DNA of 64,000 nt from JBLMZI01 sp050258755 (GTDB lineage: Bacteria; Bacillota; Syntrophomonadia; Syntrophomonadales; DTU052), in contig JBLMZI010000009.1 in assembly GCA_050258755.1 (NCBI GenBank), positions 54,205 through 118,204 of the forward strand, written 5' to 3'. Positions within the stretch are counted from its first letter, which is position 1, and each line of letters starts with the position of its first letter. The notes below the pieces were generated by a model. That model did no database searches. It was not told the origin of the DNA and saw only the letters and a program-made list of their open reading frames with translations. This document shows positions 51,474-60,798 of the stretch, one piece after another. Both the position numbers and the translations under genes were made by a program.

Positions 51474-51778
51474 TCGGCAGGCACCTCCTTCCCTGTATCC
51501 TCCTGGTAATCGGACCACATGCCCCGGATGATTTTACGTAACTTGTGGTTTTCAATCGTCCCGCCGCTTTTCATCAGCTCCACGATCTCAGGTATGCCGC
51601 GGTTGGTTACCTGGATATGCCGGATATTTTTCATTTTTGGGTTCTCAACCTTTCGCAGGTCGCCATCGGCGACGATTACAAAACGGTCATTGAGCACCTT
51701 GAGTACCGCAAACGGTTTGCCTTCATCCCTGCCGGATTTAGAGATTACTAACCGGCCTATAAGTTCGTCCGGTAACAT
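51470..51778 (-). CDS. KOW-domain RNA-binding protein (L14e-like)
   Basis: 102 residues. A short KOW-type SH3 barrel (GRLVISKSGRDEGKPFAV, then VLNDRFVIVADGDLRKVENP) resembling ribosomal L14e/L27e. Present between map and infA in many Clostridia and taken to bind RNA or the ribosome, with no established role. Overlaps infA by 4 bases. Confidence 0.9.
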   Translation of the reverse strand: MLPDELIGRLVISKSGRDEGKPFAVLKVLNDRFVIVADGDLRKVENPKMKNIRHIQVTNRGIPEIVELMKSGGTIENHKLRKIIRGMWSDYQEDTGKEVPAE

Positions 51779-51787
51779 GCGACCTCC

Positions 51788-52534
51788 TCAAACCTTGGTC
51801 AGGATCTGGGCCCCGTCACCGGTTATGGCAATGGTATGTTCAAAGTGCGCTGACAGCTTGCCATCCCGGGTTACTACCGTCCAATGATCCGACTTCACCA
51901 CAACGTCATACCCACCCATGTTGACCATGGGTTCAACCGCCAACGTCATCCCTTCCACCAGCATGGGACCGCGGTCCGGATGCCCAACATTCGGAACTTG
52001 CGGGTCTTCATGCATCTGGCGGCCGATGCCGTGGCCAACATATTTGCGGACAACTGAGAAACCATTCTCTTCCGCGTGCCGCTGAATCGCGTGCGAGACG
52101 CTCCCCAGACGGACCCCCGGCCTTGCGGCCGCAATCCCTTTCATCAGGCTTTCGCGTGCCACCGCAAGCAGCCGTCGGTTTTCCGGGGTAATGTCTCCCA
52201 CCGGAACCGTAACGGCGGCATCCGCGCAATAGCCTTTCCAGAACCCTGCTACATCGATGCCAATAATATCGCCATCCAGCAGTTTCCGGGAACCTGGAAT
52301 CCCATGCACCACTTCCTCGTTGACCGAGGCGCAGATGGTGGCCGGATACCCGTTATAGCCCAAGAAAGCTGGAACAAGGCCTCTCGTTACCAGGAAGTCC
52401 TCCGCGAATTGATCCAGGCTGGCGGTGGTGACACCCGGTTTGACCTTTTCGGCCATTCGTTCGAGCAGTTCACCGACAATCCCACCCGCATAGCGCATCA
52501 ATTCAATTTCACTGGGGTCTTTGATCGTTATCAT
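51788..52534 (-). CDS. map: Methionine aminopeptidase, type I
   Basis: 248 residues. Removes the initiator Met. The five metal ligands are visible: D in GIDVAGFWKGYCAD (two Asp), H in GHGIGRQMHE, E in LAVEPMV and E in HFEHTIAI. It overlaps adk by 4 bases. Confidence 0.97.
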   Translation of the reverse strand: MITIKDPSEIELMRYAGGIVGELLERMAEKVKPGVTTASLDQFAEDFLVTRGLVPAFLGYNGYPATICASVNEEVVHGIPGSRKLLDGDIIGIDVAGFWKGYCADAAVTVPVGDITPENRRLLAVARESLMKGIAAARPGVRLGSVSHAIQRHAEENGFSVVRKYVGHGIGRQMHEDPQVPNVGHPDRGPMLVEGMTLAVEPMVNMGGYDVVVKSDHWTVVTRDGKLSAHFEHTIAITGDGAQILTKV

Positions 52535-53184
52535 ACATTATATGGCTCCAAGGCGTTCTTAATATCTTCAGTAACAGTTTCCCGCTCCTGGGCGCCGTTG
52601 ATGGTCCGAATCAAGCCTTTTGCCTTGTAGAAATCGAGCACCGGCCTGGTCTCATCGGCATACACTTTCAGACGCCGCACCGCAGTTTCTTCCTTGTCAT
52701 CCTCCCGCTGGTACAGCGGAGTGCCGCACTTGTCACAGGTGTCTGCAACCCTGGGGGGAGTAAAGGTTTTATGGAAAATTGAATTACACTTTTTGCAAAG
52801 CTGTCTTCCGCTCAATCGCTGAATCAGGAGCTCGTTAGGTACCTCAATGTGGATAATCACGTCGATTCTTCTGCCCATGCTCGCCAGCATTTCGTCCAGA
52901 GCCACAGCCTGCACCGTGGTCCGGGGGAAGCCGTCCAGCAGAAAACCGTTATCACAGTCCGCCTGGCTGATCCGTTCTTTCACGATCCCGATCGTCACTG
53001 CGTCAGGGACCAGCTTGCCGGCGTTCATGTATTCCTGGGCCTTCTTGCCCAGGTCGGTCTGTTGGGCCACCGCTTCCCGAAACATATCTCCGGTTGCGAT
53101 ATGAGCGATCTGGAAATTCTCCGCGATAAATTCCGCCTGTGTACCTTTTCCTGCACCAGGGGGTCCGAACAAAATCACGTTCAT
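52531..53184 (-). CDS. adk: Adenylate kinase (zinc-lid form)
   Basis: 217 residues. P-loop FGPPGAGKGTQ, LLDGFPRT, and a lid with CKKC...CDKC that binds zinc. Converts AMP and ATP to two ADP. In the standard secY-adk-map order. Confidence 0.97.
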   Translation of the reverse strand: MNVILFGPPGAGKGTQAEFIAENFQIAHIATGDMFREAVAQQTDLGKKAQEYMNAGKLVPDAVTIGIVKERISQADCDNGFLLDGFPRTTVQAVALDEMLASMGRRIDVIIHIEVPNELLIQRLSGRQLCKKCNSIFHKTFTPPRVADTCDKCGTPLYQREDDKEETAVRRLKVYADETRPVLDFYKAKGLIRTINGAQERETVTEDIKNALEPYNV

Positions 53185-53202
53185 GAAATCCCATCTCCTC
53201 GG

Positions 53203-54483
53203 TTATTTCACAAAGCCCTCATAACTTCTCAACAGTAGGTGGGCCTCCATTTGCTTCATCGTATCCAGAGCCACACCAACCACGATGAGGAGAGCCGTTC
53301 CTCCGAACCAGATACTGGTGATGCCAGTCAGGACAATCACGAAGTTCGGCAGCAGAGAGATCAGCGCCAGGAAGATCCCGCCAACCAGAGTCAGACGGCC
53401 GAGAATCTTGGAGATGTAATCCGCCGTCGGCCGGCCAGGCCGAATCCCAGGTACGAAACCACCGTACTTCTTGATGTTGTCTGCAACATCAATCGGGTTG
53501 AAGGTAATGGACGTATAAAAATAGGTAAAGAACACAATCAATATTGCGTAAATCACATTATAGGCGATCGAGCCGAAGCCGAAATATTGTTGGATCGCCT
53601 GTTGTACGGCCGAACCGGGGACCCAGGACGCAATCGTCGCCGGGAACATCATGATCGACATCGCGAAAATGACCGGGATAACACCGGCGCTGTTCACGCG
53701 AAGCGGCAGAAATGTACTCTGTCCGCCGTAGACCTTGCGTCCGACCACGCGCTTGGCGTACTGAACCGGGAGCCGCCGCTGTCCTTCATTCATCGCGACC
53801 ACCGCGGCAATGACCAGCAGGGCAATCACAATAAACAGCAACAGGCTGAGTATCCCTATGGTTCCGGCTTTTACCATTTCAAACAGGCCGTAGATTCCGG
53901 ATGGAATCCGGGCTACGATACCGGCAAAGATGATCAGCGAAATGCCATTGCCGATTCCTTTTTCGGTAATTAACTCACCGATCCACATCAGCAGGGCGGT
54001 CCCAGCCGTCAGACAGATCGCGATCATCATATAAGAAACAAAACCTGGATTCGTAACCGCCGTCGTTCCGTTCGGAAGCGAATACCGGCCGAGCGCAATC
54101 GCGATGCCGATCGCCTGGATGAACCCGAGCACGACGGTGCCATAACGGGTATACTGGGTTATCTTCTTCCTGCCCTCGTCGCCTTCTTTGGATAGCTGTT
54201 CCAACTGCGGAATCACTACCGTCAGAAGCTGCATGATAATTGACGCGTTGATGTACGGCGTAATGCTCATTGCAAAGATCGAGAACCGTTTAAACGCGCC
54301 GCCCGAAATCACATCAAAGAATCCGAACAACTGGTTGTTCATCAACTGTTTGATCGCTTCGGGAGCGATCCCCGGCACCGGAATATGGGCGCCGATGCGA
54401 AACAGGCCGAACATCAGCAGGGTGAAAATGACTTTTGAGCGAAGATCACCAACCTTGAATGCCTGCTGCAGCGAACCCAGCAA
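53203..54483 (-). CDS. secY: Protein translocase subunit SecY
   Basis: 426 residues with ten membrane helices. RIGAHIPVPGIAPEAI, INASIIMQLL for the plug region, and GGQSTFLPLRVNSAGVIPVI are typical. TTG start with GGAG eight bases ahead, immediately after the rplO stop codon. Confidence 0.98.
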   Translation of the reverse strand: MLGSLQQAFKVGDLRSKVIFTLLMFGLFRIGAHIPVPGIAPEAIKQLMNNQLFGFFDVISGGAFKRFSIFAMSITPYINASIIMQLLTVVIPQLEQLSKEGDEGRKKITQYTRYGTVVLGFIQAIGIAIALGRYSLPNGTTAVTNPGFVSYMMIAICLTAGTALLMWIGELITEKGIGNGISLIIFAGIVARIPSGIYGLFEMVKAGTIGILSLLLFIVIALLVIAAVVAMNEGQRRLPVQYAKRVVGRKVYGGQSTFLPLRVNSAGVIPVIFAMSIMMFPATIASWVPGSAVQQAIQQYFGFGSIAYNVIYAILIVFFTYFYTSITFNPIDVADNIKKYGGFVPGIRPGRPTADYISKILGRLTLVGGIFLALISLLPNFVIVLTGITSIWFGGTALLIVVGVALDTMKQMEAHLLLRSYEGFVK

Positions 54484-54924
54484 TTAAATCACTCCGATCT
54501 CACCGCCGCTGGCGGTAATCTTTTCCTCCGCCTGCTTGCTGATCTTATGGGCCTTAACGGTCAGGCTCTTAGTCAGCTCGCCGTCGCCAAGGATCTTGAC
54601 GCCATCCATAATCTTCTTGATCAGTCCGGCTTCAATCAACAGCATCGGATCTACGACCGTGCCATTCTCGAAGATTTCGAGATCGCGCACGTTCACGATC
54701 GCATACTGCTTTCTGAAAATGTTGGTGAAGCCCCGCTTCGGCAAACGCCGCTGCAAAGGCATCTGGCCGCCTTCAAACCCGGGACGGACACCGCCGCCCG
54801 AACGGGCCCACTGGCCTTTATGACCCCGGGTTGAGGTTTTACCGTGTCCGGAACCGATACCGCGGCCGACCCGCTTGGTCCGTTTTGACGCGCCATCCGG
54901 GGCTTTCAAGTCATTCAGCTTCAT
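54484..54924 (-). CDS. rplO: Ribosomal protein L15
   Basis: 146 residues. KRVGRGIGSGHGKTSTRGHK and GFEGGQMPLQRRLPKRGF are diagnostic; the ATG start is four codons before LKAPDGA. Confidence 0.98.
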   Translation of the reverse strand: MKLNDLKAPDGASKRTKRVGRGIGSGHGKTSTRGHKGQWARSGGGVRPGFEGGQMPLQRRLPKRGFTNIFRKQYAIVNVRDLEIFENGTVVDPMLLIEAGLIKKIMDGVKILGDGELTKSLTVKAHKISKQAEEKITASGGEIGVI

Positions 54925-54927
54925 TAC

Positions 54928-55110
54928 CTACACCTCTTCCACGGTAACCAGGTGGTTGACCCGCGCCAGGATCCCACGGGTTTCCGGGGTGTCTTCGCGT
55001 ACCACCGACTGGTTGAGTTTTTTCAGTCCAAGGGTCCGAATACAGTCGAACTGGGAATCCGGACGACCAATTGTACTTTTTTTCCAGGTAATCTTTAACA
55101 TCTTGCCCAA
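54928..55110 (-). CDS. rpmD: Ribosomal protein L30
   Basis: 60 residues. LKITWKKSTIGRPDSQFDCI and GILARVNHLVTVEEV. The start is a TTG; an ATG three codons in is the alternative. Confidence 0.96.
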   Translation of the reverse strand: MGKMLKITWKKSTIGRPDSQFDCIRTLGLKKLNQSVVREDTPETRGILARVNHLVTVEEV

Positions 55111-55122
55111 AGCGTCCGCCCC

Positions 55123-55668
55123 CTAACCCAGGATGTCTTTCACGGTTTTTCCCCGCATGCGGGCTACGTCCGCAGGGGTTTTCAGCGCCTTCAGGCCGGC
55201 GATGGTCGCCTGCACCATGTTGTTGGCGTTGGAAGAACCGAGAGATTTCGTCAGAATGTCTTTGATTCCGGCTGCCTCAAGGACTGCACGCACCGGACCG
55301 CCGGCAATAACGCCGGTACCGGGGGATGCCGGTTTCAGCATCACGCGCCCTGCGCCGAACTCGCCAACGATCGGATGAGTAATGGTACCGCCGTGCGTCG
55401 GAACCGTAATCAAGTTTTTCTTTGCGTCTTCTATCCCTTTGCGAACGGCTTCCGGAACTTCTCCGGCTTTGCCGAGGCCCGCGCCCACGCGGCCTTTGCC
55501 ATCGCCAACGACGACCAGCGCGCTGAAGCGGAACCGTTTACCGCCTTTAACCGTTTTCGAAACCCGGCGGATAGTGACAACCTTCTCGGAAAACTCCGGT
55601 GCGGTGTCCTCGCCGTCACGGTTACGGTTATCCCTGTCTCTGTTTCTGTCCCGGTGGTCGATCATCAT
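55123..55668 (-). CDS. rpsE: Ribosomal protein S5
   Basis: 181 residues, with an Asp/Arg-rich N-terminal extension (DHRDRNRDRDNRNRDGED) ahead of the double-stranded RNA-binding fold (RVSKTVKGGKRFRFSALVVV) and the conserved GTGVIAGGPVRAVLEAAGI. AGGAGG lies three bases from the first ATG and six from the second; either may be used. Confidence 0.97.
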   Translation of the reverse strand: MMIDHRDRNRDRDNRNRDGEDTAPEFSEKVVTIRRVSKTVKGGKRFRFSALVVVGDGKGRVGAGLGKAGEVPEAVRKGIEDAKKNLITVPTHGGTITHPIVGEFGAGRVMLKPASPGTGVIAGGPVRAVLEAAGIKDILTKSLGSSNANNMVQATIAGLKALKTPADVARMRGKTVKDILG

Positions 55669-55680
55669 GTCCCTCCTAAC

Positions 55681-56049
55681 TTAGAACCGGAGGCCCGCTT
55701 CACGGGCCGCGTCGGCCAGAGCAGCTACCCTGCCGTGGTATTTGTATCCGCTGCGGTCGAAAACGACCGTTTCAATGCCATTCGCCAGCGCCTTTTTCGC
55801 GATCAGCGCACCCACTGCTTTGGCTGCGTCGGTGTTGCTCTTCACGGCGAGCGAATCCCGCAGTTCCTGATCCAGCGTGGAAGCTGCCACCAGGGTCGTG
55901 CCTTTCACGTCGTCAATCACCTGCGCGTAGATGTGGTTCAGGCTGCGGAATACGCAGAGTCTCGGCGTTTCCGAGCAACCACTGAGTTTGCGGCGGATTC
56001 TCTGCTTTTTGCCAACCCGCAATTCGTTGCGACTGGTCTTCTTAATCAA
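55681..56049 (-). CDS. rplR: Ribosomal protein L18
   Basis: 122 residues. RLCVFRSLNHIYAQVIDDVK and VVFDRSGYKYHGRVAALADA bind 5S rRNA. TTG start with AAGGGGTG ahead. Confidence 0.97.
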   Translation of the reverse strand: MIKKTSRNELRVGKKQRIRRKLSGCSETPRLCVFRSLNHIYAQVIDDVKGTTLVAASTLDQELRDSLAVKSNTDAAKAVGALIAKKALANGIETVVFDRSGYKYHGRVAALADAAREAGLRF

Positions 56050-56070
56050 CTCCGTACACCCCTTTCCACT

Positions 56071-56610
56071 CTACTTCTTACCGGTCTTGCCGGCCTTGCG
56101 CCGGATGACTTCGTTTTCATACTTGATGCCCTTACCCTTGTAAGGCTCCGGCTCGCGGACCGCGCGGACCTTGGCGGCGGTATTGCCGACCAGTTCCTTG
56201 TCGATCCCTTTCACCGAGATTTTGGTTGCCGCGGGAACCTCGAAGGAAATCCCTTCGGGAGGATCCATTTCGACCGGGTGCGAATAGCCGATGGCGATCA
56301 CCAGCTTGCTGCCCTGCATCGAAGCGCGATAACCGGTGCCGACCAGTTCCAGCTTCTTCTCGAAACCTTTGGTCACACCATCAACCATATTGGCCACCAA
56401 AGCCCGGGTCAAACCGTGATAAGCGCGGTTCTGCTTCTCATCGTTCGGCCGCTGGACCAGGAGTTGGCTTTCTTCCTTCACCAGAGTGATTCCCGGGGGA
56501 ATCGGACGCTCCAGGGAACCCTTGGGTCCCTTGACGGTTATCGCATTCTCGACAACCGTTACTTCGACGTCCTTGGGAAGGTCTATCGGTTTCCTTCCGA
56601 TTCTCGACAC
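56071..56610 (-). CDS. rplF: Ribosomal protein L6
   Basis: 179 residues. SRIGRKPIDLPKDVEVTV at the start and GIKYENEVIRRKAGKTGKK at the end. GTG start with GGAGGTAAC upstream. Confidence 0.98.
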   Translation of the reverse strand: MSRIGRKPIDLPKDVEVTVVENAITVKGPKGSLERPIPPGITLVKEESQLLVQRPNDEKQNRAYHGLTRALVANMVDGVTKGFEKKLELVGTGYRASMQGSKLVIAIGYSHPVEMDPPEGISFEVPAATKISVKGIDKELVGNTAAKVRAVREPEPYKGKGIKYENEVIRRKAGKTGKK

Positions 56611-56628
56611 GTCACGTTACCTCCTTGG

Positions 56629-57027
56629 CTACCAGATATAACACACGACTTCGCCGCCCACGCCTTGTTGACGGGCCTTCTTGTCAGTCATCAGACCCCT
56701 CGACGTGGAAATAACAGCGGTGCCGAGGCCGCCCAACACCCGGGGTACTTCGTCTTTGCCGACGTATACCCGCAGTCCGGGCTTGCTAATTCTCTTCAGG
56801 CCGGTAATGACCTTCTGCTTATTGGGGCCGTATTTCAGGAAAACCCGGATGACGCCCTGTCTTCCGTCTTCGATGAATTCGAAGTCCTTGATATAGCCTT
56901 CTTCTTTTAATATTTCAGCAATCGCCAATTTCATCTTAGATCCCGGAATCTCGCAGCTCTCATGATTCACCATGTTTGCATTGCGCACGCGGGTTAAGAA
57001 ATCGGCAACGGGGTCCGTCATACCCAT
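56629..57027 (-). CDS. rpsH: Ribosomal protein S8
   Basis: 132 residues. MTDPVADFLTRVRNANMV and STSRGLMTDKKARQQGVGGE are diagnostic. ATG with GGAGG nine bases ahead; the frame is open further upstream through rpsZ but that part is not coding. Confidence 0.98.
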   Translation of the reverse strand: MGMTDPVADFLTRVRNANMVNHESCEIPGSKMKLAIAEILKEEGYIKDFEFIEDGRQGVIRVFLKYGPNKQKVITGLKRISKPGLRVYVGKDEVPRVLGGLGTAVISTSRGLMTDKKARQQGVGGEVVCYIW

Positions 57028-57049
57028 GTTTGGAAACCTCCTTACTCGT

Positions 57050-57235
57050 CTACCAGCTGGCCTTCGTGATGCCAGGCAGTTCACCCTTGTGAGCCAGTTC
57101 TCGGAAACAGATCCGGCACATGCCGAACTTGCGCATGTAGGCTCTGGGCCGCCCGCAGATCTTGCAGCGATTGTATCCCCGTACGCCAAATTTCTGCTCG
57201 CGGTTCGCCTTGACGATCATAGCTCTCTTGGCCAT
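57050..57235 (-). CDS. rpsZ: Ribosomal protein S14, zinc type
   Basis: 61 residues, the short form with CKICGR and CRICFRELA as the four zinc cysteines. Typical for Gram-positive bacteria. Confidence 0.98.
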   Translation of the reverse strand: MAKRAMIVKANREQKFGVRGYNRCKICGRPRAYMRKFGMCRICFRELAHKGELPGITKASW

Positions 57236-57247
57236 TCTCTTCCCTCC

Positions 57248-57790
57248 TTACGCCTCTCTGAACGGCATGCCCATGAACCGTAACAGTTCCCGGGCTTCTT
57301 CATCGGTCTTGGCGGTAGTCACGATGACTACTTCCAGGCCGCGCAGCTTGTCAATCTTGTCATACTCGATTTCCGGGAAGAGCAGCTGCTCTTTCAGACC
57401 CAGCGAGTAGTTGCCGCGCCCGTCAAACGACGTCGGCGATACACCGCGAAAGTCGCGTACCCGGGGCAGCGCGATGTTGATCAATTTGTCCAGGAATTCG
57501 AACATGCGCTCATTGCGGAGCGTGACTTTGCAACCGATCGACATCCCTTCGCGGAGCTTGAAGCCCGCAATGGACCGCTTCGCTTTGGTGATAATCGGTT
57601 TCTGCCCCACAATCGCGGTCATGTCAGCCAGTGCGCCGTCCAGAACCTTCGGGTTCTGAATTGCTTCGCCGACGCCCATGTTCACGATCACTTTTTCGAT
57701 TCTGGGTACCTGCATGGTGTTTTGGTACCCGAACTTTTCCATCATCTTGGCAACGATTTCGCTTTTGTAAGTGTCTTTCAGTCTAGCCAT
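57248..57790 (-). CDS. rplE: Ribosomal protein L5
   Basis: 180 residues. NTMQVPRIEKVIVNMGVG and RDFRGVSPTSFDGRGNYSLG identify it; it binds 5S rRNA. Confidence 0.98.
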   Translation of the reverse strand: MARLKDTYKSEIVAKMMEKFGYQNTMQVPRIEKVIVNMGVGEAIQNPKVLDGALADMTAIVGQKPIITKAKRSIAGFKLREGMSIGCKVTLRNERMFEFLDKLINIALPRVRDFRGVSPTSFDGRGNYSLGLKEQLLFPEIEYDKIDKLRGLEVVIVTTAKTDEEARELLRFMGMPFREA

Positions 57791-57808
57791 CGTATTCTCT
57801 CTGTCCCC

Positions 57809-58132
57809 CTATTCGAGAATTTCGCCGCATTTTTTGCAAACGCGGGCTTTGTCGCCGTTGGACAGAATCTTGTGGCCGAGCCGAGTCGGCCGATTGCATT
57901 TGTTGCAGACAAGCATCACATTCGATGCATGGACCGGCGCTTCGATCCGCAGAATACCGCCCTGGGGCAGCGCCCGGGTCGGACGCTGGTGCTTTTTCAC
58001 CCGGTTGATCCCTTCGATGACAACCCGCATCTTTTCAGGGATCACCTTAAGAACTTTACCTTTTTTACCGACGTCCTTACCGGTGATAACCAGCACGGTG
58101 TCGCCCTTTTTGACATGAACTTTGTTATTCAT
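57809..58132 (-). CDS. rplX: Ribosomal protein L24
   Basis: 107 residues. KOW motif GDTVLVITGKDVGKKGKVL, then a C-terminal part with CNKCNRPTRLG and CKKCGEILE, four cysteines that probably bind zinc. Confidence 0.97.
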   Translation of the reverse strand: MNNKVHVKKGDTVLVITGKDVGKKGKVLKVIPEKMRVVIEGINRVKKHQRPTRALPQGGILRIEAPVHASNVMLVCNKCNRPTRLGHKILSNGDKARVCKKCGEILE

Positions 58133-58148
58133 TGTGCTGCCTCTCCTC

Positions 58149-58517
58149 CTAAAGGACTTCGGGGGCCAGGGAAACGATCTTCATGAAGTTTCTGTCCCGC
58201 AGTTCTCTGGCTACCGGACCGAAAATTCGGGTCCCCTTCGGATTGTTGTTGTCATCGATGATAACGGCTGCGTTCTCCGAAAAACGGATGTAGGAGCCGT
58301 CCGGGCGCCGGATTTCCTTGCGGGTCCGAACGACAACCGCTTTCACGACATCGCCCTTCTTGACCACGCCGCCTACACCGGCTTCCTTAACCGACGCGAC
58401 AATGATGTCGCCGACGGTCGCGTACCGGCGGAGGGAACCGCCGAGTACTTTTATACACATGATCTTCTTCGCACCCGTGTTGTCGCCGACTCGCAGCATC
58501 GTTTGCGGCTGAATCAC
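58149..58517 (-). CDS. rplN: Ribosomal protein L14
   Basis: 122 residues. DNTGAKKIMCIKVLGGSLRR and RELRDRNFMKIVSLAPEVL. GTG start with AAGGAGG. Confidence 0.98.
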   Translation of the reverse strand: MIQPQTMLRVGDNTGAKKIMCIKVLGGSLRRYATVGDIIVASVKEAGVGGVVKKGDVVKAVVVRTRKEIRRPDGSYIRFSENAAVIIDDNNNPKGTRIFGPVARELRDRNFMKIVSLAPEVL

Positions 58518-58535
58518 TTCGGCAACCTCCTTCCA

Positions 58536-58805
58536 CTACTGCAGGGTCTTGGCCCGCTCCAGAATCTCCACGACGCGCCACCGCTTATCCTTGCTCAAGG
58601 GGCGGGTTTCAACGATTTTCACCAGGTCGCCCTTTTTGCATTCGTTGGCTTCATCGTGGGCTTTGTATTTGCTGCTCTGTTTTACGATCTTATGATACAG
58701 TTCGTGCCGTACCGTGGTTTCAACCCGGACCGTTACGGTCTTATCCATCTTGTCGCTGACCACGCGGCCGATTCGTTCTTTACGCTGTCCTCTGGACTCA
58801 GTCAT
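58536..58805 (-). CDS. rpsQ: Ribosomal protein S17
   Basis: 89 residues. RIGRVVSDKMDKTVTVRVE and HDEANECKKGDLVKIVETRP are diagnostic. Confidence 0.97.
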   Translation of the reverse strand: MTESRGQRKERIGRVVSDKMDKTVTVRVETTVRHELYHKIVKQSSKYKAHDEANECKKGDLVKIVETRPLSKDKRWRVVEILERAKTLQ

Positions 58806-58818
58806 TTTCGGCCCTCCT

Positions 58819-59022
58819 CTAGGACTTCTTCGTTTCCAACTCGCGCTGGCGAATCACGGTTTTCGCCCTGGCGATGTTCTTCTTAACTTCGTTGATCCGC
58901 ATCGGGTTGTCGAGTTGCCCCGTCGCTAGTTGAAATCGTAGGTTGAAGAGTTCGCCTTTATAATCCTTGACCTTCTTCAGAAGTTCATCATCGGTAAGGT
59001 CTATCATCTTCCTAGCTTTCAC
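58819..59022 (-). CDS. rpmC: Ribosomal protein L29
   Basis: 67 residues: KARKMIDLTDDELLKKVKDY and KKNIARAKTVIRQRELETK. The GTG start overlaps the rplP end by 11 bases and has GGTGG eight bases ahead; an upstream in-frame ATG inside rplP would give a longer, atypical protein. Confidence 0.94.
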   Translation of the reverse strand: MKARKMIDLTDDELLKKVKDYKGELFNLRFQLATGQLDNPMRINEVKKNIARAKTVIRQRELETKKS

Positions 59023-59446
59023 CAGCTTCACCACCCATTTCTTCACGTTTCACTAATTTACACTTGATCGGCAGCTTCATGGCCGCAAGCCGCAAAGCTT
59101 CCTTGGCCACTTCTTCTGTGACGCCGGCACACTCAAACATAACGCGGCCCGGCTTGACAACTGCGATCCAGTGCTCGGGAGACCCTTTCCCTTTACCCAT
59201 CCGAGTTTCAGCCGGTTTCGCGGTAATCGGACGGTCCGGGAAGATCTTGATCCAAACTTTACCGCCGCGTTTCATATGGCGAGTCATCGCAATACGAGCC
59301 GCTTCGATCTGACGGTTCGTGATCCAGGCCGGTTCTAACGCCTGCAGACCATACTCACCATAGGTCACGGTATTGCCTTTATTGGCTTTGCCCTCAAGAC
59401 TGGGGCGGAACTGTCTTCTGTGCTTTACGCGTTTCGGGAGCAGCAT
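59012..59446 (-). CDS. rplP: Ribosomal protein L16
   Basis: 144 residues. LLPKRVKHRRQFRPSLEGKA and RKVWIKIFPDRP-type core (GGKVWIKIFPDRPITAKP). Its 3' end overlaps rpmC. Confidence 0.98.
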   Translation of the reverse strand: MLLPKRVKHRRQFRPSLEGKANKGNTVTYGEYGLQALEPAWITNRQIEAARIAMTRHMKRGGKVWIKIFPDRPITAKPAETRMGKGKGSPEHWIAVVKPGRVMFECAGVTEEVAKEALRLAAMKLPIKCKLVKREEMGGEAGES

Positions 59447-59448
59447 TC

Positions 59449-60129
59449 TTATTCACCCTCCCCCTGCGGCTGCTGAACCTTCACCGGCGTCCGTTTCTTG
59501 GCGTCCGGCAGAACTTCGCCGCGGTTAATCCATACTTTTACGCCGATCTTGCCGTATGTGGTTCTCGCTTCGGCAAAACCGTAATCGATATCGGCACGGA
59601 GCGTGTGCAGGGGCACCCGGCCTTCGGCATGCCACTCGGTCCGGGCGATTTCAGCGCCGCCGAGACGGCCCGCCACCATGATCTTCATTCCTTTTGCGCC
59701 CGCACGCATGGTGCGGCCGGTGGACTGCTTCATGGCCCGCTTGAACGCAATGCGCTTTTCAAGCGACTGGGCTACGTTTTCCGCAACGATCTGGGCATCC
59801 AGCTCGGGCTTGCGGATTTCCACGATATTGATGTTGACCGCTTTGCCCGTCATTTCGGACAGATCGACCTTCAGTTTTTCAACTTCCTGGCCCTGACGGC
59901 CGATGATGATACCCGGCTTGGCCGTGTGGATCGAAACCTTGATCCGGTTGCCGGTGCGCTCGACTTCTACCGTGGAAATGCCCGCCGGATAGAAGCGCTG
60001 TTTGATATATTTGCGAATCTTGCGGTCCTCGTGAACAAGATCGGTATAGTCGCGATCCGCGTACCATTTCGAATCCCATTCGCGGGTGACGCCGATTCTG
60101 AATCCCTTAGGATGAACCTTCTGACCCAC
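59449..60129 (-). CDS. rpsC: Ribosomal protein S3
   Basis: 226 residues. KH domain IIIGRQGQEVEKLKVDLSEM and the C-terminal GRVPLHTLRADIDYGFAEA. GTG start overlapping the rplV stop by one base. Confidence 0.98.
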   Translation of the reverse strand: MGQKVHPKGFRIGVTREWDSKWYADRDYTDLVHEDRKIRKYIKQRFYPAGISTVEVERTGNRIKVSIHTAKPGIIIGRQGQEVEKLKVDLSEMTGKAVNINIVEIRKPELDAQIVAENVAQSLEKRIAFKRAMKQSTGRTMRAGAKGMKIMVAGRLGGAEIARTEWHAEGRVPLHTLRADIDYGFAEARTTYGKIGVKVWINRGEVLPDAKKRTPVKVQQPQGEGE

Positions 60130-60470
60130 TATTTAACCTCCCTTTCCTTCACGACCACAGTAATGTGGCTGGTCCGGTGCTGCATCAAATCGGCGCGGCC
60201 CTGCGCGCGGGGTTTCAGCCGCTTGAGGCTGGGACCTTCGTCGACGTAGATTTCTGCAACGTAAAGCGCATCAGAATCCATGTCGTAATTATGTTCCGCG
60301 TTAGCGATCGCGGAGTTCAACACTTTGGCGACCAGCGGGCCGGCCTTCTTGTTCGCGTAGCGCAGAATAGCCCGTGCTTCTTTGATATCCTTGCCGCGAA
60401 CCAGATCGACGACCTGGCGAGCCTTAAAGGGAGATACCCGAATATACTTGGCGATTGCTTTTGATTTCAT
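60129..60470 (-). CDS. rplV: Ribosomal protein L22
   Basis: 113 residues. YIRVSPFKARQVVDLVRGK and the exit-tunnel loop ending RLKPRAQGRADLMQHRTSH. Confidence 0.98.
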   Translation of the reverse strand: MKSKAIAKYIRVSPFKARQVVDLVRGKDIKEARAILRYANKKAGPLVAKVLNSAIANAEHNYDMDSDALYVAEIYVDEGPSLKRLKPRAQGRADLMQHRTSHITVVVKEREVK

Positions 60471-60490
60471 CGTAAGTTACCCTCCCCTCG

Positions 60491-60775
60491 TTACCGCGAA
60501 CGGCTGGACTTTTCATTTTTCGCGGCATGTCCGCGGTAGGTCCGGGTGGGTGCAAACTCGCCCAATTTGTGCCCAACCATGTCTTCGGTCACATAGACCG
60601 GAATGTGTTTGCGGCCGTCGTGAACAGCCAGCGTGTGGCCGATCATCTGCGGCATGATCGTTGAACGGCGGGACCAGGTCTTGACGACCTTTTTCGGTGC
60701 GCCCTCGTTCATCGCATCTACTCGTTTCAGCAACTTTTCGTCGCAGTACGGACCCTTTTTAATGGATCTGCCCAT
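60491..60775 (-). CDS. rpsS: Ribosomal protein S19
   Basis: 94 residues. GRSIKKGPYCDEKLLKRVD and KLGEFAPTRTYRGHAAKNEK. Confidence 0.98.
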   Translation of the reverse strand: MGRSIKKGPYCDEKLLKRVDAMNEGAPKKVVKTWSRRSTIMPQMIGHTLAVHDGRKHIPVYVTEDMVGHKLGEFAPTRTYRGHAAKNEKSSRSR

Positions 60776-60798
60776 GAATCGTTTGACCTCCCTTTCGC

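Noticed and set aside
55375..56910. 511-codon plus-strand frame through rpsE, rplR, rplF and rpsH
   Set aside because: It crosses four well-identified ribosomal genes on the opposite strand and has no credible start or family.
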